Source of the DNA: Litorilituus lipolyticus
GTDB taxonomy: Bacteria > Pseudomonadota > Gammaproteobacteria > Enterobacterales > Alteromonadaceae
Reading direction: 5' to 3'
Assembly (NCBI RefSeq): GCF_006439335.1
Contig: NZ_SAWY01000019.1
Span: 62,001 to 126,000, forward strand
DNA: 64,000 nt
Numbering within the stretch: the first letter of the stretch is position 1; every line of letters starts with the position of its first letter. The position numbers and the translations under genes were made by a program. The notes beneath the pieces are model-generated. The model was not told the origin of the DNA. It worked only from the letters and a program-made list of their open reading frames with translations, and ran no database searches. Shown here one piece after another: positions 26,719 through 36,668 of this stretch.

Positions 26719-28667
26719 TAACTTCCTATATGATCATCCAAAAAGGATAATATCTTCTGATTAACTTCTAAAATATTATCTTCATTATAAAAGCCATGAC
26801 CTTCTTTGTCTTTCACTAACCATTCAAATGGATAGTTATTTGCCTCTAAAGACTCTTTTAATTTTTCTGCATGTTCAATAGGTGCGCGTTCATCTTCTTC
26901 ACCATGAATAATAAATACTGCCGCTTTAAGTTTATCAACATGGTTCACTGGAGATTGTAATTTTTGAGCTGTTACATCAGTTCCCAGTGTCTTATCTAAA
27001 TAGGAGTCACCCCACTTTAGATGCCTAATATCTCCTTCCGCATATAACATTGGTAAATCATAAACGCCCGCATAACCAATAGCGCACTTATATAAGTCAG
27101 GATTTTTAATGGCACTTTGTAAAGCACTATAACCACCAAAACTCGTACCAAAAATGCACATTCTATCTTTATCGGCAATACCTTGTTGAATAACATATTT
27201 AGCTGCTAGCGTAATATCATCTTGTATTTTAGTCCCCCAATTACCATAGCCGGCTTCTTCAAATTTATCCCCATAACCTGATGAGCCTCTAAAATTCACT
27301 TGTACAACTGCATAGCCTGCATTTGCTAACAGCTGAACTTGTGAATCATATCCCCAATAATCTCTTGCGTGTGGACCACCATGAGGTAGCAATACCGTCG
27401 GTAGTTTTTCTGACTTTCCTTTTGGCATGGTAACAAAGCCATTGAGAATTAAGCCGTCTTTGGTTTTTATACGAAACGGTTCAGTTGCTGCCATATCTTT
27501 AGCTTTAATCCACGGGGATGTGTTAAATAAAAGCTTATTTTTCATGGTTTTGGTATTAAACAAATAAAATGTACCAGGATTCCTATCGCTACTAACATGA
27601 ATAATTAGCTTTTCACCATTATCTGTTTTACTTGTTATAGAAACTTTATCGCCCTTAAAGTATTGAAATAATGCTTTATGAAATTGTGCATCACGTAAAC
27701 TTTCGTCTAAATAAACATATTCGGGATAATCCTCATCTACTCTTACACCATAAACTGTATTTAAATCAGTTTTCATTGCGTAAGTTGGATCTGCCATCTT
27801 ACTCTGGAATAACAACGTTTCTTCTTGGTTTTTTAAGTTATAGCGAAATAGACCTTTTGGTTCTCCATCTTCACTTTTAAATGCATAAATACTGTTGTCA
27901 TCATCGGCGAATGAAATCGGGGAAAACTTGCCTGAAAAGCTCTTATCAAATTTTTTCCAGTTATCATCCTTGCCCTGAGAATAAAATAAATTGGTTTTAC
28001 CTTGCTTATCTATACCGGTAGAAAATCGCGGTTGCCCTTTGCTATCAACAAGGAAATAGCTATAACTCATCGGTGCAGTTTTAACCTCCTTTTCCTTGCC
28101 ATTATAGATATTTAGCTTAATTGCTCGAGCTAATGAGCCAGAGGTTCTATTAAATTTTTGTTTTTGAACTAGTACATACTTAGGTTCATTTTCTAAGGTA
28201 TCAATTAATCGACCGTAATAGAATGATGAGCCGGAGTTTGAGTTACTTTTGCTCGACGTTAAAGACGAACCTTCAGCACGATAGCCAAAGATCATACGTT
28301 TCTTTGAACCATCGTAATTAATGGCATAAATCTCACCATAATCATAAGGTAATTCAAACGCCCCCTTAAGTTGTTGAATCTGAATAACAACACGCTCGTT
28401 GTTTGCCCAATAATATGAACCTGCTTGGCTTTTACTATTAGCGTTCAATGCATAAGTCACTTTATAAGTATCCGTTTCTAAAAATACTAGACTTCTGACA
28501 CCATCTTTAGTTACAAGTGCTGCTAAATGTTTACCATCAGGTGAAATTTTCACATTATGATATTCACCATGGCGAGACAAATCCTCCACTGTAACGGCAT
28601 AGGAGTTAGCGACATTTGCTATGCTAAAGGTAATACATATAAACATTAGCATTTTAATTTTGGACAT
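26718..28667 (-). CDS. S9 family prolyl-oligopeptidase-type peptidase
   Basis: This exported serine peptidase of 649 residues has a signal peptide at 1-24 (NVANSYA). The N-terminal beta-propeller spans about residues 30-390, and the C-terminal alpha/beta hydrolase about residues 400-649. The oxyanion and nucleophile signatures are present: [15 protein letters not shown], the [15 protein letters not shown] segment, and [10 protein letters not shown] with Ser509. The charge relay continues with an Asp in GEEDERAP and a His in KEGHGFY. By family it cleaves short, often proline-containing or N-terminally blocked peptides in the periplasm. It is coupled to rsmJ by a one-base overlap. Confidence 0.92.
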   Translation of the reverse strand: MSKIKMLMFICITFSIANVANSYAVTVEDLSRHGEYHNVKISPDGKHLAALVTKDGVRSLVFLETDTYKVTYALNANSKSQAGSYYWANNERVVIQIQQLKGAFELPYDYGEIYAINYDGSKKRMIFGYRAEGSSLTSSKSNSNSGSSFYYGRLIDTLENEPKYVLVQKQKFNRTSGSLARAIKLNIYNGKEKEVKTAPMSYSYFLVDSKGQPRFSTGIDKQGKTNLFYSQGKDDNWKKFDKSFSGKFSPISFADDDNSIYAFKSEDGEPKGLFRYNLKNQEETLLFQSKMADPTYAMKTDLNTVYGVRVDEDYPEYVYLDESLRDAQFHKALFQYFKGDKVSITSKTDNGEKLIIHVSSDRNPGTFYLFNTKTMKNKLLFNTSPWIKAKDMAATEPFRIKTKDGLILNGFVTMPKGKSEKLPTVLLPHGGPHARDYWGYDSQVQLLANAGYAVVQVNFRGSSGYGDKFEEAGYGNWGTKIQDDITLAAKYVIQQGIADKDRMCIFGTSFGGYSALQSAIKNPDLYKCAIGYAGVYDLPMLYAEGDIRHLKWGDSYLDKTLGTDVTAQKLQSPVNHVDKLKAAVFIIHGEEDERAPIEHAEKLKESLEANNYPFEWLVKDKEGHGFYNEDNILEVNQKILSFLDDHIGS

Positions 28668-28816
28668 TTTTCTTCCTTGAGTAATTTAGGTGGGTAAATG
28701 TAACAATTTGTGTATACTCTATCTTTTTTTGGTTAAAGAATAAAGACTTGCAGCTTATCTATAGGAAAGAGATAATGACATACATTCCCCTAGCTAGTGA
28801 TTAAAGGAGACAATCT

Positions 28817-29479
28817 GTGCAAAATATTCCTGCAGCTTCTCCGCAAATGTGCTCGGTAACTTTACTAGGCAATTTGGTGGCAAAGCCCGATATTCGCTAT
28901 CGAACCAACCCTGTTGTCGCTGTTACTGAAATTACTTTAGCAACACACAGCAAATGGCTAGATAAAAAGACTAATCAGTTTAAAGAATGGACGAGCTTTC
29001 ATCATGTTAAAGTTGAGGGGCAACTTGTTGAGCAAGCACTTTTACATGCCAACAAGGGCGATATTATTTTAATTCATGGATACTTAAATAATATGAAAGC
29101 CAAGTCTGAGCATGGTGAACACCCACCGATAGTACACGCTAATTTCGTTCAAGGTTTCAAAAAAGGTTTCACTGAGTCAATTAACCAAATTCATTGCAGT
29201 GCCACGTTACTCACACATCCTCAACAAATGCTAACAGAGCACAATAAAGTCTTTTGCTCTGCCAATATTGCCATAGACCAACGAATTTATTCTCCAGAAA
29301 AACAGGATTGGTTGACGATAAAAGTTGAGCGTCCTATTCATGCTTGGGGCAAGCAAGCACAGTACTTTGCTGAGCATGCTCAGCTTAATCAACAGCTTAT
29401 GGTTGAAGGAAAACTAAGTTACTCGAGTAACAAATTACAATTTATTGAAGTGAACAAGCTACACTTATTTAATATTTAA
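28817..29479 (+). CDS. Tandem OB-fold single-stranded DNA-binding protein
   Basis: This 220-residue protein resembles SSB/PriB. The first OB-fold (residues 5-105) has the canonical opening SVTLLGNLVAKPDIRYR, the WTSFHHVKVEGQLVEQA strand and the KGDIILIHGYLNN strand. A second, more divergent OB-like unit (about 115-220) repeats the pattern: CSATLLTHPQQ, DWLTIKVERPIHAWG, NQQLMVEGKLSYS. It lacks the glycine/proline-rich acidic tail that SSB uses to recruit partner proteins, so it is probably not the housekeeping SSB. The GTG start is supported by AAGGAG seven bases upstream. It begins a same-strand cluster with the propeller/SHOCT and VTT genes. Confidence 0.85.
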   Translation: MQNIPAASPQMCSVTLLGNLVAKPDIRYRTNPVVAVTEITLATHSKWLDKKTNQFKEWTSFHHVKVEGQLVEQALLHANKGDIILIHGYLNNMKAKSEHGEHPPIVHANFVQGFKKGFTESINQIHCSATLLTHPQQMLTEHNKVFCSANIAIDQRIYSPEKQDWLTIKVERPIHAWGKQAQYFAEHAQLNQQLMVEGKLSYSSNKLQFIEVNKLHLFNI

Positions 29480-29543
29480 CTTTTTCTCTATACTATGTAC
29501 TGATAGGCTAATCCTATTATTTAGAGACGGATGACTAAATAAC

Positions 29544-31739
29544 ATGAATGTAGAAATCACACACAAGGTTGCCAGTATTTTATTACCCTATAGATTGGTA
29601 AAGCTCTGTGTCGCGCTTTTGATCTTTTTAATCACACCTGCAAACGCTCAAGACAGCGACTTTTCACTACTCCAATTTAGCCAAAGCAACTCAAATGGAC
29701 AATGGTTGCAAGTGATAAGCCACCCCACTAGTAACGACATTTTCTTTATTCGAACTAAACAAAACCAATTGCTTACCTATAAAGCAAACAGCAATGGTTT
29801 AGCTCCTAAGTTATTGCTCGATATTAATAATATTCAAAACCTTAGCGCTTCAATAAACCAAGCAAAAATGCTAACCGCCTTTACTTTGCATCCAAACTTC
29901 GCTCTTAAAGAGCAAGCGGGCTTCGCTACATTCTTCACTGCCCATGTAGAAAGTGCCAATAAGCTTAGCAAAACGAAACGTCTACAAGAAAAAAACACCA
30001 AGATTACTTATGAAAAAGACGCGGTAATTACCGAGTGGCAACTTAATTTCTCCAATTTAGAGCAAGTGAATGTAAGCAGCCAACGTGAAATTCTGCGTAT
30101 TAATATTCCAAAGACGCATCAAGGTATAAGCCAATTAAGCTTTAACCCATTTATAAAATCATGGAATGATAATTTTGGTTTAATGTACATCGCGTTAAAT
30201 GCAGCCAAATTAACCGAACCAAGTTCTTTATATTCAGGTGTTGTATTGAGGGTTAACCCGACAAAGTTTGGCATGCAAAATTTTAATATCCCAACTAATA
30301 ATCCTTTCATCAGTAATAGCTCCATTCACGATGCAATTTTTCTTCTTGGCGCTCAGCACATTAAACAAATTGTTTGGCCTGATAAAAACACTGAAAAACT
30401 ACTCATTTCACACCTTTATCAGCCACAAAAATTTACTGATAAAGCGACTCTTCAAACACAATGGTTATCTTTAGCAAAGGGTGGTGAAGACTGGCGAACT
30501 CGCACACCTAAATCGGTTATCTATAATGATCCAAAAAAGCGCATTAATCATGTCATGATATATCAAGGACGAAACGCCCCCGGTCTTCGAAGTAAGTTAC
30601 TACTCTTACTTCAAGGGGCTGACAACTGGCAAGTAACTTCGCTACCCAACCCTGCTTCCGGTATTTCAACAGACCTTTCAATTGAGCCTAAACTTGAGTG
30701 GAAAATAGCTCACCAAGCTTCTGTGGATGATACCGTCTCTTTAATCACCAATAGCCAAGATGAAATTGCTATGATTAATCATAGCAATGGTCATTTTTAT
30801 CAGTTGATGCAGCATAATGTCAGTACTACAGAGCAACAATCATCAGATGATAACGGAGCACTGTTATTTTTCCTCTTGCTAATACTCCTTGGTAGTGCAG
30901 CTTGGTTCTACTATAAAAATGTCATATTAAAAAAACATTCAGCCAAAGCATTAGTTCATAGACAATTTGCCAAAATGGCTTTAGATAATAACAAACAATA
31001 TTTACAGCTATTCAAGCGCCATCAAAAAGTCAGTGAAAAATCTATAGCACTAGTTAATATCAATACTTGCCAAGTGTTTTTAGGTGATGATTGCATTGCT
31101 AATATTAGCCGCATACCTCCAAAAGGCTTATCAAATGCAGATGAAGCCGAAATACGCGACATATTCAAAAAAGAACATACTGAAAAGATGATTGATGAAA
31201 GAGTAAGGCGTATCAGTGTTTACCTTATTGATGTTGAAGACGAACATTACACCGTGTGTTTATATTTACGAAAAGGCAATGATCGCATTACCAAAAAGAG
31301 TTATTTTCAAGTCATTGATGAGCTCATGGATTGGTGTTGGCTTATTTCAAAAGAAATTGCGGCAAGTGAAACAGGTTCGCGAAATAAAAGACCAACAATA
31401 ACTGATGCAGAAATTGCGCTTTCCCAACATAAAACTCACGATGCAACACCATTACATAAGCAGGCTGCTGCCATAAGACCTGCAACACATGCCGACTCAA
31501 ATGAGGCCTCGAATTCGACAAGCGCAGATGAGCAAGATAAAATGCCTGCATCTCCCGTTATCCAGCAAGTAAAAATAAGCAACGAAAAAAATTCTGACGC
31601 TAGTTCTGCTACCGTTGACACTGAGTTAGTCAATGCAATAGAGAAATTAGTAACGCTACAACAGCAAGGCTTTTTAAGCCCTGATGAATTTAGCCAAGCG
31701 AAAGCTAAGTTGTTAAAAAATTTAATTAATGAGTCATAG
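29544..31739 (+). CDS. Membrane protein with a sugar-dehydrogenase-like propeller and SHOCT tail
   Basis: This 731-residue inner-membrane protein has a signal peptide (LITPANAQ), a periplasmic beta-propeller of glucose/sorbosone-dehydrogenase type (about residues 38-425), one membrane helix (about 436-460) and a cytoplasmic part of about 270 residues. The propeller keeps strand landmarks such as LTAFTLHPNF and GLMYIALNA, but I cannot locate a convincing catalytic His/Arg set, so it may bind rather than oxidise. The cytoplasmic side ends in a SHOCT-like helical motif (ELVNAIEKLVTLQQQGFLSP). The VTT-family gene overlaps its end by 11 bases. A transmembrane sensor or assembly role is inference. 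Confidence 0.7.
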   Translation: MNVEITHKVASILLPYRLVKLCVALLIFLITPANAQDSDFSLLQFSQSNSNGQWLQVISHPTSNDIFFIRTKQNQLLTYKANSNGLAPKLLLDINNIQNLSASINQAKMLTAFTLHPNFALKEQAGFATFFTAHVESANKLSKTKRLQEKNTKITYEKDAVITEWQLNFSNLEQVNVSSQREILRINIPKTHQGISQLSFNPFIKSWNDNFGLMYIALNAAKLTEPSSLYSGVVLRVNPTKFGMQNFNIPTNNPFISNSSIHDAIFLLGAQHIKQIVWPDKNTEKLLISHLYQPQKFTDKATLQTQWLSLAKGGEDWRTRTPKSVIYNDPKKRINHVMIYQGRNAPGLRSKLLLLLQGADNWQVTSLPNPASGISTDLSIEPKLEWKIAHQASVDDTVSLITNSQDEIAMINHSNGHFYQLMQHNVSTTEQQSSDDNGALLFFLLLILLGSAAWFYYKNVILKKHSAKALVHRQFAKMALDNNKQYLQLFKRHQKVSEKSIALVNINTCQVFLGDDCIANISRIPPKGLSNADEAEIRDIFKKEHTEKMIDERVRRISVYLIDVEDEHYTVCLYLRKGNDRITKKSYFQVIDELMDWCWLISKEIAASETGSRNKRPTITDAEIALSQHKTHDATPLHKQAAAIRPATHADSNEASNSTSADEQDKMPASPVIQQVKISNEKNSDASSATVDTELVNAIEKLVTLQQQGFLSPDEFSQAKAKLLKNLINES

Positions 31740-32445
31740 AAAAGTAAAATTCACACTAACAACATTCATGCTAATTTTAGGAGTGATTGGCTGCTTTATT
31801 AGCCTCGTATACTACATAGCCTCATCTCCTGAAATTGACTTAACTGCAATGACCATTTCATTAGTCGACACATTACAGTGGCAGCAAGGCGAAAGTCAGT
31901 ATATCCAAGCACTCACACTATTAACTTTCTTAGCCATTGCTACTAGTTGCGCATTACCACGACAAATTGCAGCACTTGTTGCCGGTATAAACTTAGGTGC
32001 GGTATTAGGCGCTTTTGTTGCAACGCTCGCCGCAGCAATTGGTTGTTGCATTACCTTTAGCGTTGCGCGTTACTTGTTTAGCGATAAAATTAAAGCAAAA
32101 TATCCTGATAAACTGGCTAAACTCTCTGCTTTTTTAGGTGACGATACCTTTTTAAAAACAATCGTAATTCGTTTACTTCCCTTGGGTAGTAATTTTCTCA
32201 CCAACATTGTTGCGGGAGTGAGTAATGTATCGATGAAATCTTACGTCAGCGCATCATTTATTGGCTTTATCCCGCAAATGGCGATCTTTGCATTAGCAGG
32301 CAGTGGCATAAGGCTGGGTGCTCAAAATGAAATGTATGCCAGTGCAGGATTATTTATCATTGCTTTAGCAATCACAGCTTATTTATATAAAAAGCATCAA
32401 TGTACTCAGCAAGCATTAATTGAAAAACCGACGGCAAGCAACTAA
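31729..32445 (+). CDS. TVP38/TMEM64 (VTT) family membrane protein
   Basis: This polytopic inner-membrane protein of 238 residues has six or so hydrophobic segments. The VTT/SNARE-associated signature is seen in the re-entrant regions: LALPRQIAALVAGINLGAVLGAF-like residues near 70-95, the Gly/Ala-rich AAAIGCCITFSVARY and the conserved RLLPLGSNFLTNIVAGVS. Relatives in bacteria (DedA/YdjX/YdjZ) are linked to lipid scrambling and membrane stress. Its ATG lies 11 bases inside the end of the propeller/SHOCT gene, which couples their translation and hints at a membrane-associated partnership. Confidence 0.88.
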   Translation: MSHRKVKFTLTTFMLILGVIGCFISLVYYIASSPEIDLTAMTISLVDTLQWQQGESQYIQALTLLTFLAIATSCALPRQIAALVAGINLGAVLGAFVATLAAAIGCCITFSVARYLFSDKIKAKYPDKLAKLSAFLGDDTFLKTIVIRLLPLGSNFLTNIVAGVSNVSMKSYVSASFIGFIPQMAIFALAGSGIRLGAQNEMYASAGLFIIALAITAYLYKKHQCTQQALIEKPTASN

Positions 32446-32490
32446 ACAAAGCTTAAAAATAGCTTTGTCATATTCAATGTAAAATGTTAC

Positions 32491-32964
32491 TTACAATAAT
32501 AAAGATTGATTAATGGGATGAAATTTATCAGCAACATTAATTAATGTGTTCGCCGTTAAATTTTCAACGCCATAAACATGAGTTTTCACTTGATATTTGT
32601 CTTTAACTTTTGCCAAAAGCAAATCAAAATCACCGTCACCTGATAATAAAATTACAGTATCGACATCGGGAGCTACTTCTAATACATCAATCGTTATACC
32701 GACGTCCCAATCGCCCTTTGCAGAGCCATCGCTACGTTGAATGAAAGGTTTAAGCTTTATATCAAAGCCTATATGTTTAAGGGCTTTTTGAAATTTATGT
32801 TGTTGATCGTCACTGCGTGCAATTGCATACGCATTGGCTACAACAATATCACCTTGCGCCATGACTTCCTGCCAAAAAAGTCGATAATTAAATTGTCGCT
32901 GAAATGTATCACGCGTGGTGTAGTAAATATTTTGTACATCTACAAAGATAGCTATCTTTTTCAA
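32491..32964 (-). CDS. NYN domain protein (LabA/PIN-like putative nuclease)
   Basis: This 157-residue soluble protein of the NYN (PIN-like) nuclease family has a metal-binding acidic constellation: IAIFVDVQNIYY at the start, the central KGDWDVGITIDVLEVAP, and LLSGDGDFDLLLAKVKDK, which together provide the Asp residues. The ending VENLTANTLINVADKF is typical of LabA/DUF88 proteins. It probably cleaves RNA, but targets are unknown. It is divergent from plsB and on the opposite strand to the VTT gene that precedes it, so it is transcribed alone. Confidence 0.88.
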   Translation of the reverse strand: MKKIAIFVDVQNIYYTTRDTFQRQFNYRLFWQEVMAQGDIVVANAYAIARSDDQQHKFQKALKHIGFDIKLKPFIQRSDGSAKGDWDVGITIDVLEVAPDVDTVILLSGDGDFDLLLAKVKDKYQVKTHVYGVENLTANTLINVADKFHPINQSLLL

Positions 32965-33100
32965 AAATCATCCTTTATTACGGGTATTAGCGACTTCATT
33001 CAGTTTGCTACTTCTTTGATGCTAAGCCAAGACAATTTTACTTATTAGTGCTAAAATTCGCCCTTTGATATTATTTCTGGATAACACCGAGCAAATTCTT

Positions 33101-35536
33101 ATGCTGGCTTTACGTTCATTCTTTTATTTATTACTAAAACTTCCTGTACGTTTATTAGTACGCTGCAAAATAGTTGCAGATACCAAAGTACCTGCTGATA
33201 AAGCTGGGCAACCAATCTTTTATGTTGTTCGCCATCAATCAGCCAGTGACTTACTGGCACTACAAAGTGCCTGTAAGCAACAGAACTTGCCAGATCCACT
33301 AGACAAAGTAGAAATCAATGGCAAATCATTCGCTCGTACCTTATGTTTAGCCAAGCCCACGCCTTTATTTCCTTGGGGGAAAAAACGTCATACTGCTGCA
33401 CTGAACCAAGGGTTAGACTTACTAAGTCAACATGCCTTAGATGAAAAACTGGATGCACAATTAATTCCTGCCAACCTCATTTGGGGCAGAATGCCAAGTA
33501 AAGAAAAGAATAATGCCACTGTAGGTACACTAATAGCCGATCAAGAATCGCCAAGTTGGTTACGTAAGTTCTTTATTGTACTTTTCTTAGGCCGAGATTC
33601 ATTAGTACGCTTTAGCGAAGCGCTCTCATTTAGAGATATTTCAGACAACCATGGCAACGACCAAAAAGCTGCACGAAAATTACTTCGTGTTGCTCGTTTT
33701 CATTTTTATCGCCAAGATATCGCCGTGCGTGGCCCTCGCCTTGTACACCGACAACAAATGTTTACTGCGCTTTTTGCCAACCCATCGGTAAAGCGTATTA
33801 TTGCCGACGAAGCAAAAAGTAAAAAAATAACAGAAGAGAAAGTTAAAAAACAAGCCCAGAAAATAATGGATGAGATTGCTGGCGATTATAGTTTTTCATG
33901 GATCCGGTTAGGCGAACGCATTTTACATTGGTTATGGGGTCGCTTATATAGCGACATAAAAGTGAGCAATGGCAAAGTATTACGTGAATTGGCCCAAGAT
34001 GGACACGAAATTATTTACGTGCCATGCCATAGAAGCCATATGGATTATTTATTACTTTCTTACGTTATTTTACAAGAAGGTGTCATGATGCCACGCATTG
34101 CTGCGGGAATTAACTTAAGCTTTTGGCCTGCTGGACCAATATTTAGAAAAGGTGGCGCATTCTTTATTCGCCGTAGTTTTGGTGGTAATCGTTTATATTC
34201 TACTATTTTTAGAGAATACCTCGGTTTATTATTTGAAAAAGGCTACTCAGTAAAATATTACACTGAGGGCGGCAGAAGTAGAACAGGTCGCGTGTTAGAG
34301 CCTAAAACAGGCATGCTCGCCATGACCATTCAAAGCCTACTGCGCGGCATAGATCGACCACTTACCTTAGTACCGGTATATTTAGGCTATGAACACGTGA
34401 TGGAAGTAGGTACTTATCATAAAGAACTCAGTGGTAGCCAAAAGAAAAACGAGTCAATTCTAGGGGTTTTAAAAGCCATTAAAAATTTACGTAACTACGG
34501 TAATGGCTACGTAAACTTTGGCCAACCAATGAACGTGAATGAATTCTTGAATGAGCATGTTCCTGACTGGAAAGAGGCCATTGACCCTATTGAACCGCAA
34601 AAACCGAGCTGGTTAACACCTACTGTGAATGTCTTAGCCAATGATGTTATGACCAATATTAACAAAAGTGCAGCCATTAATGGCGTGGCTTTAGTTGCGT
34701 TAATATTACATGCCAGTGAAAACAAAGCATTAGCTAAAGCTGAGCTAGAAGCACAAATTGATTTCTTCTTAAACATACAACGTTGCGCTCCTTATAGCGA
34801 TTTGCTCACTATTCCAGATGAAACGGGTGCAGAAATTGTTGCCCATGTAATTTCATTGAAAAAAGTCGTTGTCAGTGAAGACAGTTTCGGCAGCATTATT
34901 TCACTCACCGATACAGCCAGTTTAGAAATGCGTTATTACCGTAATAATATTCTGCACACCTATGTAGTTCCGGCACTAGTATGTCGACTATTAGAAAAAC
35001 ACAATAAGATTAATGAAAGTCAACTTATTGAAAATGTTCAAAGTATTGTTGCAGTATTAAAGGATGACCTATTTTTATGGCAAGATACTGAAGAAATAGC
35101 ACGCCAAACTAAACAGGTAGTTAACTGCCTACAAAACGATGGTATTGCCAAACAAAGTAAAGCGGGTTTTTGGTCTTTAACAGAAGATCCTGCCATGCTA
35201 ACAAGTGTGCATGTATTAGCTGAGTGCGTTGATGAATGTCTACAACGACTAGCTATAATCACTTCTTTAAGTACTCGTTTAGCCCCTATAAGCCGCCGAG
35301 ATCTCGAAGAAAAAGTCGTTGCAATCGCCAAACGTTTGTCTGTATTAAATAATATCAATGCTCCAGAATTTATCGACAAAAAAGCGCAAGCAACTATTAT
35401 TGCCAGTATGCGCGAGCAAGGCTACTTAGAAATGAATGATGATGGCTTGATTATGGTGAGCGAAACCATGCCTACAATTAAGGCGACTGTCATTAATTTG
35501 GTCGATATTGAAGTCTTACAAAGTATTGCCAGATAA
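33101..35536 (+). CDS. plsB: Glycerol-3-phosphate 1-O-acyltransferase
   Basis: This inner-membrane enzyme makes lysophosphatidate from glycerol-3-phosphate and acyl-CoA or acyl-ACP, the first committed step of phospholipid synthesis. The HX4D catalytic motif is at His310-Asp315 (PCHRSHMDYLL), followed by the substrate-binding block GGAFFIRRSF, the EGGRSRTGR motif and PVYLGYEHVMEVGTY. I chose the ATG at 33101 because it aligns with the start of E. coli PlsB and gives about 811 residues; a TTG in the same frame at 33065 is unlikely. A terminator hairpin follows. Confidence 0.96.
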   Translation: MLALRSFFYLLLKLPVRLLVRCKIVADTKVPADKAGQPIFYVVRHQSASDLLALQSACKQQNLPDPLDKVEINGKSFARTLCLAKPTPLFPWGKKRHTAALNQGLDLLSQHALDEKLDAQLIPANLIWGRMPSKEKNNATVGTLIADQESPSWLRKFFIVLFLGRDSLVRFSEALSFRDISDNHGNDQKAARKLLRVARFHFYRQDIAVRGPRLVHRQQMFTALFANPSVKRIIADEAKSKKITEEKVKKQAQKIMDEIAGDYSFSWIRLGERILHWLWGRLYSDIKVSNGKVLRELAQDGHEIIYVPCHRSHMDYLLLSYVILQEGVMMPRIAAGINLSFWPAGPIFRKGGAFFIRRSFGGNRLYSTIFREYLGLLFEKGYSVKYYTEGGRSRTGRVLEPKTGMLAMTIQSLLRGIDRPLTLVPVYLGYEHVMEVGTYHKELSGSQKKNESILGVLKAIKNLRNYGNGYVNFGQPMNVNEFLNEHVPDWKEAIDPIEPQKPSWLTPTVNVLANDVMTNINKSAAINGVALVALILHASENKALAKAELEAQIDFFLNIQRCAPYSDLLTIPDETGAEIVAHVISLKKVVVSEDSFGSIISLTDTASLEMRYYRNNILHTYVVPALVCRLLEKHNKINESQLIENVQSIVAVLKDDLFLWQDTEEIARQTKQVVNCLQNDGIAKQSKAGFWSLTEDPAMLTSVHVLAECVDECLQRLAIITSLSTRLAPISRRDLEEKVVAIAKRLSVLNNINAPEFIDKKAQATIIASMREQGYLEMNDDGLIMVSETMPTIKATVINLVDIEVLQSIAR

Positions 35537-35545
35537 TCATCAAAC

Positions 35546-35580
35546 AAGCACTTTTGTCGGGAACCAAAAGTGCTTTCTCT
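35546..35580 (+). terminator. Intrinsic terminator after plsB
   Basis: An 11-bp stem (35546-35556 with 35565-35575, arm AAGCACTTTTG), eight-base loop and a moderately T-rich tail, ten bases after the plsB stop codon. Confidence 0.8.
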
Positions 35581-35633
35581 TGTCTATTCACTACCTATAA
35601 AACAACGCAAGCGGCTCTTAGCTTAAGGGAAAT

Positions 35634-36650
35634 GTGCAAAAAGGAATTTATCCAGAATTGCCTATCGATAGCCATGAATTAACTATCGATGATATCCAAG
35701 TAGACGTTCACGAATCAGAACTATCTGGAGATAGTTATTTCAACGTTTTTAACACTTCATCATTGGCTAATGAAGATGATGTCGTGCCCGCGATTCTCAA
35801 TCAAAAAGATACCTTAATCGGTACCATGCCAAACTTAGAGATTGAAAATAACAGATTGAATCTCACGCCATTAGCATCCAAAAACCGGTACAACAAAAAG
35901 CAATTCATTGTTTTTATGGCCTCAGTACTGGGTCACATGCTTTTACTTATCGCATTATGGTTTGCCGCTAAAAACACAACATTAAGTAAAACTAATTTTA
36001 TGAAATCGTTGCCAGAAGCAAAAACCATCAAAAGTTACTTATATCAAAAGCCTATAACAGTTAAGCCCGAGCCCGTTATACCAGTAAAGCCTCCTGTCGT
36101 AGAACAACCAAAACCTATACAGAAACCGATAGAACAGAAAAAAGATATCCAGAAAGCAATCGTTGAAAAAACACCACCTGTGACGGAAAAACCAACGACT
36201 AATACTGAAAAAGTAACACCTAATCAGACAACCCAGAATGATGCACCACCATTACCTAAACAGCGAAGTTTTTCTGCTTACGGACAGCTTTCAAAGCTGA
36301 GAGACTCTATTAATAAAGATATGGTGCAAAAAGAAATGGATGAACGTAACGTTTTTCGCTCAGCTTCAGAAATGACCGCAGATCAAATTCCAGTACCTCA
36401 CTCGCAGGTTAAGCTTACTCCGCAGCAAGAAAAAGAGAAGAATACCAGCAATTTTGGTGGCGGCACTATTACGAAATACGATGACGGCTATTGTATTATA
36501 GAGCGAGAGCAAATGCTTGGTAGCCCTGTAGAATCAACTACTTCTGCATTCGCCTGCGGGGAATCTAAATTTGATAAAAGCTTTAAAGAGCATATGAAAA
36601 AAGTAAGAGCTAAAACAATGCCTATTTCCACAAAGGGGAAAGGTAACTAA
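35634..36650 (+). CDS. TonB-like proline-rich single-pass membrane protein, unrecognised family
   Basis: This 338-residue protein starts at a GTG preceded by AAGGGA at a short distance. It has an acidic cytoplasmic N-terminal region (1-85), one membrane helix (about 92-112, FIVFMASVLGHMLLLIALWF) and a long extended Pro/Lys/Gln-rich stretch (about 130-210, with PKPIQKP and KPPVVEQPKP patterns). A C-terminal part has two cysteines (YDDGYCIIE and AFACGE). The layout resembles TonB-like or energy-transducing periplasm-spanning proteins, but I see no TonB C-terminal fold, and no ExbB/ExbD genes are near. The function is unknown. It is isolated from plsB by a terminator. Confidence 0.7.
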   Translation: MQKGIYPELPIDSHELTIDDIQVDVHESELSGDSYFNVFNTSSLANEDDVVPAILNQKDTLIGTMPNLEIENNRLNLTPLASKNRYNKKQFIVFMASVLGHMLLLIALWFAAKNTTLSKTNFMKSLPEAKTIKSYLYQKPITVKPEPVIPVKPPVVEQPKPIQKPIEQKKDIQKAIVEKTPPVTEKPTTNTEKVTPNQTTQNDAPPLPKQRSFSAYGQLSKLRDSINKDMVQKEMDERNVFRSASEMTADQIPVPHSQVKLTPQQEKEKNTSNFGGGTITKYDDGYCIIEREQMLGSPVESTTSAFACGESKFDKSFKEHMKKVRAKTMPISTKGKGN

Positions 36651-36668
36651 TAATCCTACTCATCAACA

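Noticed and set aside
32491-32964. NYN nuclease as a possible defence gene
   Set aside because: It is solitary, with housekeeping neighbours and no partner; LabA-like proteins are widespread and not tied to defence.
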